Below, in pieces: positions 9,001 through 15,557 of a DNA stretch of 34,251 bases (position 1 is its first letter; each line of letters opens with the position of its first letter). The position numbers and the translations under genes were made by a program. The notes under the pieces are model-generated. The model was not told the DNA's origin, did no database searches, and was given only the letters and a program-made list of their open reading frames with translations. Source of the stretch: Candidatus Omnitrophota bacterium (lineage in GTDB: Bacteria; Omnitrophota; Gorgyraeia; Zapsychrales; Fredricksoniimonadaceae); contig JADFWS010000007.1 of the NCBI GenBank assembly GCA_015234065.1, positions 1-34,251 of the forward strand, written 5' to 3'.

Positions 9001-10845
9001 TCCTGGTCAGTCAATGCATGCATTGCCGGCGCGTCCAATGCGTTTGTGGCCATGGTCATTGAATCTATTTTTACCATGCCCGCGATCTTTTATTGGTATG
9101 TTCATTTGAATAAGAGCTACGTTTTTCAGAGCCGTGTTCGCGTTAATGAACATAATTGGCCAGGGCTTGCGAAAAATATGGTCCGCCACATTCAACGCAG
9201 GATCATGACGGATTGCGTTATGATCGCGGATTCTGAGGCAACGGCCATGCAGCTGGCGGTTTTTTTGAATAAGCATGCCGGTATCCGCGCGGCGTTCGCT
9301 GTTGATGAAAACAGCGTCAGCCTGGCGCGCGAACAGCATCATGCGAATATCCTTATCCTTGTCCGGCACAACCGGGCATGGCCGCAGTGTGTCAAGCAAT
9401 GGCGGAGCACGCCGTCAGGCAATGCCGACGCGAGGCGCGGGAAGTTGCAGGCTTTTCTGCCGGATAGTAAAACCGATCAGCCGCGTGCGTATGACATGCC
9501 TGTGCCGCCGGAGGTCCAGCAGAATATTGAAACACGCGATGGCGTCAAGCGGCTTTGCTGGTCTGCGCCGGTGCAGGGGTTGCGGCTCCTGGATCAGAAA
9601 AACCAGCCTATGGCGTATGAAGCCCGGAGTGTTCAGCGGGCATTGTATCTGCTGGGGGCTGTTTATGGCCGGGCGTCACCCAGGCCAAAATGCTGGACTG
9701 TGCGCGTTACCACGTCGCTGGAGCAGACCAGGGGGTGTGTGGCCGCGTGCCGCATCAAGGAACGTGTCGTGTCGCTTTCCCCGTATTTCTTTACGTTGCC
9801 GTTGTTGCTCCAGGCTAGGATCCTGTATCACGAACTGATCAGCCATATGGCCAAGGATCTGCGCCTCGAATCTTCCGCCAAGGCCGATACAGATACATTC
9901 TGGCAAACAAAAATGCTGGACCATCCCGGTATCCGTGGAGTTGTGCTGGATGACCTTCTTACAAAAACCGCGAATATTGATTGGAGCCCGGACCATTTAA
10001 CCGGGGCATTCCAGAAAGTCCAATTTGGGAGGTATCTGACGGCGCAATATGCGGTCAAATACCTGGAGTATGATGAGTGTTCCCTGTCGGCGCTGGATAA
10101 CGTGGAACATCAGGCCAATGATGTGGATACGCTGCTGCAGCTGCATTCCCAGGGGCAGATCCCGTCGCTGGCTCTGCCGCTGGCGGCCTGCCGGGAGGGA
10201 TTCACGATGTATTCCATTCAGCCAAATTATGGAAATTATAAAATTGTTGATCCGCGCCGGCCGTTTGACCCGGCGCGTGTGACGGAACTGGCCCGGCGTA
10301 TGGCCGAAGCAGTACAGCAACTGCATTCCCGTCACATGCTCCATCGGGATATCAAGCCGGATAATTTTATTGTGGATGTTGATCCGGCAACGGGAAAAAT
10401 CCTGAGCGTGGTTTTGTGTGACCTGGGGTTTGCTGTTCCTGCTGGAACTATTACGGAAACGACGGGCGCGCAGAGATATATGTGGCCGCAAGACTGGAAA
10501 GAAAGAAATGCCCGCGTCCGTCAGGATGAGCGCGCGGATCTTTATGCGCTTGGCTTGACGATCTGTGAAATGAGTACCGGGGCCGCGTTCAATATCCGTC
10601 AGTATCGCACGCGGATGCGGGCGTTAGGCCCGTCGGCGGCACCGTTACTGGACGTTATAGAACATTGCATCAATGTCAAGCGGCAGAAAGGCCCGGCGTA
10701 TACACGCGTATCCCAGGCTGTTGCCGCCCTCAAGCGGGCCGCCCGAGCTCAAAAAAATGCGGATAAAAAGGCGCGGGCGCAATTTGATTTTGACGAGCTT
10801 CATGCCAGGGCGGCCAAATTCAAGCCGGGCTGGCTATTACGCTGA
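1..10845 (+). CDS. Giant multidomain protein, 5'-truncated by the window edge (ADA-like / LOG-like x2 / TM / kinase-like / PD-(D/E)XK-like / HAD-like / TM / HExxH / Ser-Thr kinase)
   Basis: Frame 1 is open from base 1 (aca tct gaa caa ttg...) to the stop at 10843-10845; the listed TTG at 13 is probably not the true start. Motifs: PGGFGTMEE (LOG), HADVHPLN...DYD (kinase-like), DFDGS...VTGRS...GDS (HAD), HELISH (HExxH), HRDIKPDN...DLG (kinase). Confidence 0.85.
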   Translation, partial: TSEQLPQPEADRIFYAAVGSDADAKEVPNFVVKNLRQYVTFDGFKGRGYKEFGWAFEFMRALTDSDPGLDRILIRKGLLRSLAQGVTYIEVTVNDIRGLKFAVLGAEDAARESKGRLQVAVLYGQRRDQMYRVWARPVEEQAAEMARYEHMTLAALIEDIRKKVVVEDAHCFGIMPEKSHAEFNTALEEMRWLCDASRWKSGLLPAEQLRRLLIEALAARTLALDEIKHFQRVCEELKHENLVAARRIVGISFVGNDKYTFPWLYAPAIRYAQKKIKMKTTIHAGKSWRPGMYLRVLHHVDQDLALGPNRVEHLCVLEPDPSDPNVLIEEGLTDSQRQEAADLRRKILQTLFNRKIPVSVAFSSQRLGDPASMDRTLRLINFFARAFILKSELEKHFPGAFNLLQAKGYLEVFPDEKTAISGGAKGLLSGDMSALENDRVLALALKERFSDLVVFLKQAPGIDVSFNMPNPAVEGVALADDIAEAVLRLPHMPFARWRNMVDDGDTRCFHRTVEVLIERLLEEMEKVYERTFGLWHDICVFGSARTGRGHPLKVFEMGEALGVWIMRLGETIVTGGGPAGMEGPLVGYIKERSRHGAQVTMATMTRVVRIALNFFEPLNVYAEKVWEFNHFMFRKEALFRFAKGVIALPGGFGTMEEILEAVVRGHRVQCLGDFWKPVMQAFDRYWQKAGLPDRVMSKLDFTAWAEDTWNKEPPQALLNIIKNPLKPAQVTETERQERRRVIREGIRMFEALHEPIVFGGDAGTDAQWQAMAETMRETVARGIPVRVISRGRAFELAWQIVVEEANRPDLFQAVLWSGTHKAPWENNETYALACFEEQVLFTTDYTMERFLGNYRSLRMVLTPGGEALTLLMADMMVVVQTKKVAQRPIVLIDDEGGAADELFAALESVFEPAGTITKGDLNIVRRLKTGSGIIQYLFPASSHKSPGMMIPFRAWFHWVKSDILKEKIACAWCPSVENFLIRQCRMPQWLFMLLHFPGDREAARDVFNVVRNASTNAAAHTAHGVFNRDTLFCANNPNKPNNNSVSLLFLGAAAVVTTVCAAAGLMMYPHALDHVPSLYVMFACYGLGTVIGWITAMIDKKPLGWWLMVKGLVLDTLVIGWTNTLWYDYVFPLYGRVLPGSGFGHQVFINFLHSFGSAFPFFIVYLFCSLLWTARFKGNWFAYLKTAHTMYFSTATVGLIYWAFVILGAMRLNLPMTNINAVATVPYAIGLIWWGNGGYASPLAQWLPRLPWSNAQWAGIYLGVVAGFWGGIVGLGLFSATPCTFLMACALAGYGLKSFGSTQHNTRSSCSGPVNPELPIPVEAFQKSALVLRTIAGRADVFNDFAERLIWVVADPAERPFEARWKARHSLVGDAMTYLLLWIDMVLATPASLDACIQRSTVGGGQAYSGRISGQIEAFATSLSALEFAARKRTPAEKAHLAQYKGTQENPVPAVDLGSFIDETVIAVDAERKEKFDRALKDIRQEWTNVETLFNDEILPYIRAREQALTDHSKDTLCQTNNPNNPNRNSVSRLLLLCLTGMAALHFGVPHASAATEFLAVSGAAGRASPLLGIPVSLALPALFTTLLGMCSSLFKSRRPGTTYEEGGVTWEVCDPKDMVFEQRNKRINITSKVTYKGDPRWVKQALVLESLDEAKTIVPMAALYQKIGRLGFQGLNTAEAFLDVRGAKTIVMTTLPPGKPLKDPFFRGITTAGKVDIILQVARALKVFHDHVGVHADVHPLNVWVTDQGRVILFDYDVAFSTSDEFMARKLMAACFDPDFSSRKRRMIWRDQLEPEWIKRPAWSTITVTKDMVFGPEEDVYALSTMLLYLLFGQDGLQEYNSRGFNDFEKFFVRDGPVNVEPEMMDFLRRALVDDPQKGFQAAEAFIAALERVRAALRGPAKRVELTADVFRKTNVSMAGIFLEAEIPARQQFLQSLGADILLAFSIWHVIQANAPPLDVESYACTSISTMVVSFKGKISFDRHPAFQYLSPRAARYIEFFETRCSSNEDIERAFRDFLNDIFRVRRRLEAQFSFIREFNDLRPEGQRIRHFNGLVFEQKILELLGFEGEGRDLVHVSARKALKDAVSAAQLNTMDQDNRIRGISGEVTGLDELAIKFGQVMQSTRAGVLDGTNRFVPLKAVNKVKEFDQVAVTTENGKRRLIVQECKFSGGYFKLLQQVIGGLVSLKTYREKLSHLELVNSHPDYRGRVAEYRHILEHEINGGVLSLGIAAYLHRHSELASRLHVTDKGFSFRVPLSEFHSFFFSPRQRPFILADPAVRGAHIDWARTEVKVKSIIDESLKAGCGNEEMVITVSNADPEGLKLLQAIAEEYALAHAISFEGWLQDRVRLAAIDTVIIDFDGSVIGIDEALLDSLMANRIEALLSSGVHVIIVTGRSRDSFLSHLGKGVALRFSQQRGRCYLVTNTGAAWYELMNGEARLRKQAPGTEDLSGDIGRVLTEIFRRSVHEVFDHVGLAENMPGQKISLNAPYDLFLSLKEESQRRWCHMIADRVNRHIEPLKKAGLLPSESRALISSETVYIALHEKAGFLPAVLRELQGQRVVFLGDSMGTAYYPGNDRSVFTLSAASIQQLGLERFDRIYVGHERMLEIPEGIIRASAAKGEKIWAPARRMMAAIVQAKKGAFLSEASLKVPPGMPACPLWVGGLVAGHLGMQIFSEEKWFFTGIIAVVWSACHIGAYIYDRKDELWQSVARAGRGLCQNAVRLFALVLFFLERMSTLFAIEAPWLIRSSLGLLGIFIGISVVSFYFAPGLLLASAKLGVAIAVFMVYAGSAVFLDGRARRLGVAPAMLALTASGIIYGFLDLPWHAAVWFKYGILPEMLMYAVAVFAANMLRLMAVAGKGAHGLAWPREMKRASWWRAMLFGRLLRWAMAGAASGSFMYAYLTFLNDRWSLSFSNMIVGALVKTAFDQGIMTFFVIFPMLVAVVELIGQRESLRYVFIGKTGLASRANIFGVFRQNIYARYKGLLGFDVFYWSVILFVSWSVNACIAGASNAFVAMVIESIFTMPAIFYWYVHLNKSYVFQSRVRVNEHNWPGLAKNMVRHIQRRIMTDCVMIADSEATAMQLAVFLNKHAGIRAAFAVDENSVSLAREQHHANILILVRHNRAWPQCVKQWRSTPSGNADARRGKLQAFLPDSKTDQPRAYDMPVPPEVQQNIETRDGVKRLCWSAPVQGLRLLDQKNQPMAYEARSVQRALYLLGAVYGRASPRPKCWTVRVTTSLEQTRGCVAACRIKERVVSLSPYFFTLPLLLQARILYHELISHMAKDLRLESSAKADTDTFWQTKMLDHPGIRGVVLDDLLTKTANIDWSPDHLTGAFQKVQFGRYLTAQYAVKYLEYDECSLSALDNVEHQANDVDTLLQLHSQGQIPSLALPLAACREGFTMYSIQPNYGNYKIVDPRRPFDPARVTELARRMAEAVQQLHSRHMLHRDIKPDNFIVDVDPATGKILSVVLCDLGFAVPAGTITETTGAQRYMWPQDWKERNARVRQDERADLYALGLTICEMSTGAAFNIRQYRTRMRALGPSAAPLLDVIEHCINVKRQKGPAYTRVSQAVAALKRAARAQKNADKKARAQFDFDELHARAAKFKPGWLLR
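3078..3144 (+). repeat. Palindromic element, family A copy 1 (inside the giant ORF)
   Basis: Perfect 18-bp arms taatagggacacactatt (3078-3095) and aatagtgtgtccctatta (3127-3144) around a 31-nt loop containing caatccgaacaaaccgaac. Confidence 0.9.
4537..4602 (+). repeat. Palindromic element, family A copy 2 (inside the giant ORF; left arm degenerate)
   Basis: ctaaggatacgctatgtcagacgaataacccgaacaatccgaatagaaatagtgtgtcccgatta aligns with copy 1 in the same orientation and reading frame (NRDTLFCANNPNKPNNNSVSLL vs SKDTLCQTNNPNNPNRNSVSRL). Confidence 0.75.
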
Positions 10846-10873
10846 AACACGGCATTTCGGGGGCGCGCAGGCA

Positions 10874-11611
10874 TTACGGATTGTCCGGGTTTTCGGCTCT
10901 GGCCTTTTCCAGGTCGTGGCGTATTTGCGGATACGCCCGGAGTGCATTCATGATAAAGCGCGGGTCTTTGATCAATACCTGCAGTTTTGGATTGTTGAAC
11001 ACTTTGGCGTAATCGCGGTTTTGCGACGCGGACATGAATTCGGGGTCGCGTAAAAGCTCTTTTACGCGAGGGTCGTTGAGCAAAGGCGCAACATTGCCTG
11101 TGCTTAAAGACGCCATCACTTTTTCCGGGCCTGCGTAGCAGGCTTCGCGCCCGCAATCTTCAGCTGTACCCGGAAATATCGGGATATATAATGCCACGAT
11201 CCGGTAATACTGGGAAGCGCGGATATCGTCTTGCGTCTTTCCGATGTCCATAACTTGTGAGGGAAGGAGCATTAAAAACGCGGTGATCAGAATAACCCAG
11301 ACACTGCCCCAAACCAGGCTGATGCCGGCGCCAAGAATGCGGCTGATGAGCGGTGGATTAGGCGGAAACGCATGATCGAATGCCCGGATCGCAAGGCCCA
11401 TGGCCCAGCTCAGCATGATCTGGCCAAGTGTCAGCGTTAAAAAAGACAGGTACCAGTTCTTGGTCGTGACCCACAGCAGCCATGCGGTCATGACCGCGAT
11501 AACGCATGCTAACGGCCCGATGAGCGCGCGGACAAAGCCTTGCCAGAATCCTTTAAGAAGAAGGAGGGAAAAAACAATGAAGATGATAATATCGGTCGAA
11601 GTCAGGTTCAT
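10874..11611 (-). CDS. CvpA family membrane protein
   Basis: MNLTSTDIIIFIVFSLLLLKGFWQGFVRALIGPLACVIAV...: N-terminal multi-TM region typical of CvpA-like proteins; start chosen at the internal Met next to the upstream gene (ATGA overlap). Confidence 0.7.
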   Translation of the reverse strand: MNLTSTDIIIFIVFSLLLLKGFWQGFVRALIGPLACVIAVMTAWLLWVTTKNWYLSFLTLTLGQIMLSWAMGLAIRAFDHAFPPNPPLISRILGAGISLVWGSVWVILITAFLMLLPSQVMDIGKTQDDIRASQYYRIVALYIPIFPGTAEDCGREACYAGPEKVMASLSTGNVAPLLNDPRVKELLRDPEFMSASQNRDYAKVFNNPKLQVLIKDPRFIMNALRAYPQIRHDLEKARAENPDNP

Positions 11612-11796
11612 TGATTGTTTAATGTCCGGACGTAAAAGAAATATGTTCCCAGTAGCAGAAAGAAAACAATGAGGGGCAGAAGAAGCGCGGCCAGGACCGG
11701 CCAAGGGTATAAAGTGATTTTAAAGCGGTTTTTGGCCTGTTTTTCGCGTTGCACCTGGTACTCTTTAATTGTAAGTTTCTGTTTCTTTTGAGCCAT
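11608..11796 (-). CDS. Small single-pass membrane protein (62 aa)
   Basis: MAQKKQKLTIKEYQVQREKQAKNRFKITLYPWPVLAALLLPLIVFFLLLGTYFFYVRTLNNQ; charged N-terminus, one TM; 4-bp ATGA overlap with the downstream cvpA-like start. Confidence 0.6.
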   Translation of the reverse strand: MAQKKQKLTIKEYQVQREKQAKNRFKITLYPWPVLAALLLPLIVFFLLLGTYFFYVRTLNNQ

Positions 11797-11863
11797 ATGC
11801 GTGTATTATACATAGAGTAAAGTCGAAGAAAGCGAATTTTTCAAGATTTTTTTGTCCTGGGCT

Positions 11864-11891
11864 TTGCAAGTCAGGTTTTTCATGTTATACT
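11864..11891 (+). promoter_or_regulatory. Putative sigma70-type promoter upstream of the PilZ genes
   Basis: TTGCAA (11864-11869), N16, TATACT (11886-11891). Confidence 0.4.
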
Positions 11892-11972
11892 TCTTTTGTT
11901 GGAAGCGTTTTCTCATGATGCAAAGTGTTGTAAACGTTAAGGTTAGGTTTCAACAATAAGTCTAAAAATTCC

Positions 11973-12000
11973 TTGCAAAAATGATCATGAAGGATAAAAT
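11973..12000 (+). promoter_or_regulatory. Putative second promoter, near-leaderless relative to the ATG at 12007
   Basis: TTGCAA (11973-11978), N16, TAAAAT (11995-12000); the -10 ends 6 nt before the ATG. Confidence 0.4.
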
Positions 12001-12006
12001 ATAATT

Positions 12007-12354
12007 ATGGACATGGAAAACAAGAGACAATCCAAGCGTTTTGACTGCTATGTACCGGTAGATGGCAAAGATGGTTCTGCTTTTTCTCGCGCCAAGACCG
12101 TAGATATTTCTCGTGACGGTATTGGGTTCCTTTCTGATCATGCGATTCCGTTAAATGAAAAGGTTGCGATCGAGCTGGCGCTGAAGCCGGACAGTGAGCC
12201 TGTTCTGGTCATTGGCCAGGTCAAGTGGGTCCGCAAGCTGTCGGATTCCGATCAATATCGCGTGGGGCTGACATTTTCTGATATTATCGACGGCTCGCGT
12301 GACGACCTTGATAGTACGCTGAGCACCAGGTTTCTTTCCCGCGAAGTTGTATAA
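12007..12354 (+). CDS. PilZ domain protein
   Basis: KRQSKRFDCYVPV...AKTVDISRDGIGFLSDHAI...VIGQVKWVRK...YRVGLTF matches the PilZ pattern (RxxxR, D/NxSxxG). Confidence 0.8.
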   Translation: MDMENKRQSKRFDCYVPVDGKDGSAFSRAKTVDISRDGIGFLSDHAIPLNEKVAIELALKPDSEPVLVIGQVKWVRKLSDSDQYRVGLTFSDIIDGSRDDLDSTLSTRFLSREVV

Positions 12355-12371
12355 CCTCTTCTCTGTGGTGG

Positions 12372-12731
12372 ATGGAGAGTATTAAAGTGGATACACACGT
12401 TCCAAACGACAACAGGCTTTTTGAGCGTTTTCCTGCTCGCTTTCCGGCCAGGTTTCATGATACGGACAGCGCTTATGGGGCCGATGTGCTTTTACGCGAC
12501 GCGTCGGGCTCGGGCCTGCGTATTGCCACCCGCCAGAAACTTCTTCTGGATGACCGCCTGTCCCTGGAGGTCGAGCTTCCCGACGGGAAAGATGCGGTCG
12601 TTTTAAGCGGCCGCGTGCGCTGGATCCACAATACCTCGCCGCAGCTCGCCGAAGCCGGGATCGAGCTTCACAAGGTGTCTTTTATGCGCATGCACCGGCT
12701 TGTCAAGTATTCCATCGAAACCGCCGCATAA
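12372..12731 (+). CDS. PilZ domain protein (second, tandem)
   Basis: RLFERFPARFPARF...VLLRDASGSGLRIATRQKLLLDDRLSLEVELPDG...LSGRVRWIHN...AGIELHKVS. Confidence 0.7.
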   Translation: MESIKVDTHVPNDNRLFERFPARFPARFHDTDSAYGADVLLRDASGSGLRIATRQKLLLDDRLSLEVELPDGKDAVVLSGRVRWIHNTSPQLAEAGIELHKVSFMRMHRLVKYSIETAA

Positions 12732-12737
12732 TTTCGC

Positions 12738-12766
12738 TTGTCATTTATTTTTTCCTACGTTAGAAT
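12738..12766 (+). promoter_or_regulatory. Putative promoter for the GH94-type gene
   Basis: TTGTCA (12738-12743), N17, TAGAAT (12761-12766); ATG at 12778. Confidence 0.45.
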
Positions 12767-12777
12767 ATCGCTCCGTT

Positions 12778-15495
12778 ATGTCTTCCGAGAAAAAATTCTA
12801 TTCATTTCTTTCCGACGGCGTTTCGTTCCGTTCTACGGATGCGGCATGGTCGCGCCTTATTTACGCGCCGCTGTGCGGCCCCGACGGGAACAGCATCAAA
12901 TCTGCCATTACGCCGCTTTTGTCCGGTGATATTAAATTGGATAAAGGGAAATATATTACGCGTCCCGCGTCCCGCGAGGACCTGCGCCAGCCTGTTCGCA
13001 ATTTCTTCATGTCGGTTGAGGGCCGGGGTGTGGCCGGTATCGGGGATGCTGCGGACGCATCTGTATCTGTCGAGATCGGGCAGCTGTGGCATAAGCAGGT
13101 GCGTTCATTTCCAGCCCTGGGCCTGGCCACGGAAACGCTTACGTTTGTTCCGGTATCCGCAGAAACGCTCGAGCTTACGCGGGTGACGGTTAAAAACATT
13201 TCAGATCAGGTGGTGGCTTTTACGCCGACGGCGGCGATCCCGATCTTCGGCCGTGCGCTCGCGAACAAGCATGATCATGAGCACGTGACCGCGTTATTGC
13301 ACCGGATCGACGTGTGTGCCGACGGCGTTTGCGTCACGCCGACCATGCTGTTCAATGAAGAGGGCCACAAGCAGGGAAAGAATACATATTATGTTTTCGG
13401 TGCCGACGGCGAGGGCGCCGCGCCGCAGGGGGCGTTCCCCACGATCGAAGCATGTTGCGGCGAGAGCGGTACGCTTGACCGGCCCGAGGCGGTCATGCAG
13501 AACCTGCCGTTGCGCAAGCTGAGCGAGCCCGAACTTCAGGGCCGGGAAGCGATGGGCGCGCTGCGTTTTGCCAGGGTGTCTTTAAAGCCCGGCGCAGTCA
13601 AGGAATTTATTATCGCGGCCGGTATCGGCGCGTCGTGCGATGACGGGGTTGCGGCGTTCACGCGGTTTAAGACCAGCGCCGCGTTCGATAAGGCGCTGGA
13701 GGCTAATAAAACATTTTGGGCCGGAAAAACATCGTCGATCCTGTTTGAGGACGGAGACCCTGATTTTGACGCGTGGATGCGCTGGGTCACGCTTCAGCCG
13801 GTCCTGCGCCGTATTTTCGGGTGCTCGTTTCTGCCGGATCATGATTACGGCAAAGGCGGTAAAGGCTGGCGCGATATCTGGCAGGACCTCTTGTCGCTTA
13901 TCCTGATTGAACCGGAGTCGGTGCGCGATCAGTTGCTGAATAATTTTGCCGGCATTCGTATCGATGGCTCGAATGCCACGATCATCGGGCAAAAGCCGGG
14001 TGAATTCATGGCGGATCGCAATGCGATCACGCGCGTCTGGATGGATCATGGGGCCTGGCCTTTTTTGACCACACTTTTATATATCAATCAATCCGGGGAT
14101 ACGGACCTTCTTTTTGAAAAGGCGCCGTATTTTGCGGATCTTCAGGCTTCGCGCACCTTTGAAAAGAATACGGCCTGGACACCGGCGTACGGCAGTCAGC
14201 TGAAAGGCCGCAAAGACGGCGTCTATTACGGCACGGTGCTGGAGCATATTCTGGTCCAGAATCTGGTCCCGTTCTTTAATGTGGGCGAGCACAACATTAC
14301 TCGTTTGGAGAGTGCGGATTGGAACGACGGCCTGGATATGGCTTTCAAACGCGGCGAGAGCGTGGCCTTCATGTCGTTTTATGCCGGGAACCTGTTGTCG
14401 ATCGCGGAATTGCTCGAGATCACGGCCCAGGCGCGTAATCTTAAGACGATCACCGTGGCGGCGGAGCTTAAGCTTTTGTTCGATACGCTGTCGTCCCCTG
14501 TGAATTATGACAATATCGCGGAAAAGAAATTCCGCTTGTTCGACGAATATTTTAAAGCGGTCCAGCCCGAGCTTTCGGGCGATACGTGTGAGCTGGATAT
14601 TGCGGCGGTGGTATCCGACCTGCGTGCCAAAGGCGCGTGGATGTCCGCGCATATCCGCAAGCAGGAAAAAGTTTCCGTGCCGGCTGATGCCGGCGCCTTC
14701 ACCTGGTTCAATGGATATTATGATAATCAGGGCGAGCGCGTGGAAGGGTTTAAGGCCGGCCGTGTATGGATGACGTTAACAGGCCAGGTATTTCCGGTCA
14801 TGCACGGCATTGCCAATGCGGAAGATACGCACGAGATCATTAAGTCGGTCCGAAAGTTTCTGAAAGACAAAGACCTGGGTGGTTTTCGGTTGAACACGGA
14901 TTTCGGCGTAAAAACGCATCTGGCGCTCGGACGGGCGTTCGGTTTTGCATTTGGCACAAAAGAGAATGGTGCGGTTTTTTCACATATGGCGGTCATGTAC
15001 GGCTATGCGCTGTATAAGCAGGGTTTTGCCCGCGAAGGGTTTGAGGTGCTGCGCTCGCTGTACGATATGAGCATGGCGCCGGGCAAAGCGTTCATTTATC
15101 CGGGTGTTCCGGAATATTTTGATGGGACCGGCCGAGGCATGTATCATTTTCTTACCGGCTCGGCCAGCTGGTATGTCCTGACATTGCTCACACAGGCGTA
15201 TGGCGTGCGCGGCGAAGGCGGGGATCTTATCCTGTCTCCAAAACTCGTGGCCGAGGAATTTTCCGCGTCAGGTGAGGCCGCGGTCACCTGCCAGTTCGCG
15301 GGCAAGGCGGTGCGGGTCGTGTACGTGAATCCTAAAAAGAAAGATGCCGGCGCCTATCGCATTGAGGCTGTTCAGCTGAACGGCTGTGACGCGGATGTGG
15401 TGCCCCATGCACCGGCTGAAGTGAGATTATCGCGCGCGCTTCTGGCAGCCGCACTGGCTCCTGCCGAGATCAAAGTATTTTTGACAAATATGTAA
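12778..15495 (+). CDS. Glycoside phosphorylase-like protein (GH94 / related GH-Q clan, cellobiose/beta-glucan phosphorylase type)
   Basis: KGWRDIWQDLLSL, DHGAWPF, SADWNDGLD and GSASWYVL are hallmark-like motifs of GH94-type phosphorylases; start at MSSEKKF rather than the upstream Met overlapping the PilZ gene. Confidence 0.75.
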   Translation: MSSEKKFYSFLSDGVSFRSTDAAWSRLIYAPLCGPDGNSIKSAITPLLSGDIKLDKGKYITRPASREDLRQPVRNFFMSVEGRGVAGIGDAADASVSVEIGQLWHKQVRSFPALGLATETLTFVPVSAETLELTRVTVKNISDQVVAFTPTAAIPIFGRALANKHDHEHVTALLHRIDVCADGVCVTPTMLFNEEGHKQGKNTYYVFGADGEGAAPQGAFPTIEACCGESGTLDRPEAVMQNLPLRKLSEPELQGREAMGALRFARVSLKPGAVKEFIIAAGIGASCDDGVAAFTRFKTSAAFDKALEANKTFWAGKTSSILFEDGDPDFDAWMRWVTLQPVLRRIFGCSFLPDHDYGKGGKGWRDIWQDLLSLILIEPESVRDQLLNNFAGIRIDGSNATIIGQKPGEFMADRNAITRVWMDHGAWPFLTTLLYINQSGDTDLLFEKAPYFADLQASRTFEKNTAWTPAYGSQLKGRKDGVYYGTVLEHILVQNLVPFFNVGEHNITRLESADWNDGLDMAFKRGESVAFMSFYAGNLLSIAELLEITAQARNLKTITVAAELKLLFDTLSSPVNYDNIAEKKFRLFDEYFKAVQPELSGDTCELDIAAVVSDLRAKGAWMSAHIRKQEKVSVPADAGAFTWFNGYYDNQGERVEGFKAGRVWMTLTGQVFPVMHGIANAEDTHEIIKSVRKFLKDKDLGGFRLNTDFGVKTHLALGRAFGFAFGTKENGAVFSHMAVMYGYALYKQGFAREGFEVLRSLYDMSMAPGKAFIYPGVPEYFDGTGRGMYHFLTGSASWYVLTLLTQAYGVRGEGGDLILSPKLVAEEFSASGEAAVTCQFAGKAVRVVYVNPKKKDAGAYRIEAVQLNGCDADVVPHAPAEVRLSRALLAAALAPAEIKVFLTNM

Positions 15496-15509
15496 CAGAA
15501 TGTTAAAAT
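15481..15509 (+). promoter_or_regulatory. Strong putative sigma70 promoter for the ABC transporter operon
   Basis: TTGACA (15481-15486), N17, TAAAAT (15504-15509), overlapping the 3' end of the upstream gene. Confidence 0.6.
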
Positions 15510-15557
15510 ACGACCTTCTTTTAAAAGGTATTTTTACTTTATTTAATTCCGTCGGAG

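Noticed and set aside
12700-12777. Upstream start for the GH94-type ORF at 12700
   Set aside because: Would overlap the PilZ gene and place the promoter-like TTGTCA-N17-TAGAAT inside the CDS; ATG 12778 fits better.
14077-14652. Antisense ORF (191 aa, -) within the GH94-type gene
   Set aside because: Overlaps conserved catalytic-region coding sequence; no recognisable domain, RBS or promoter.
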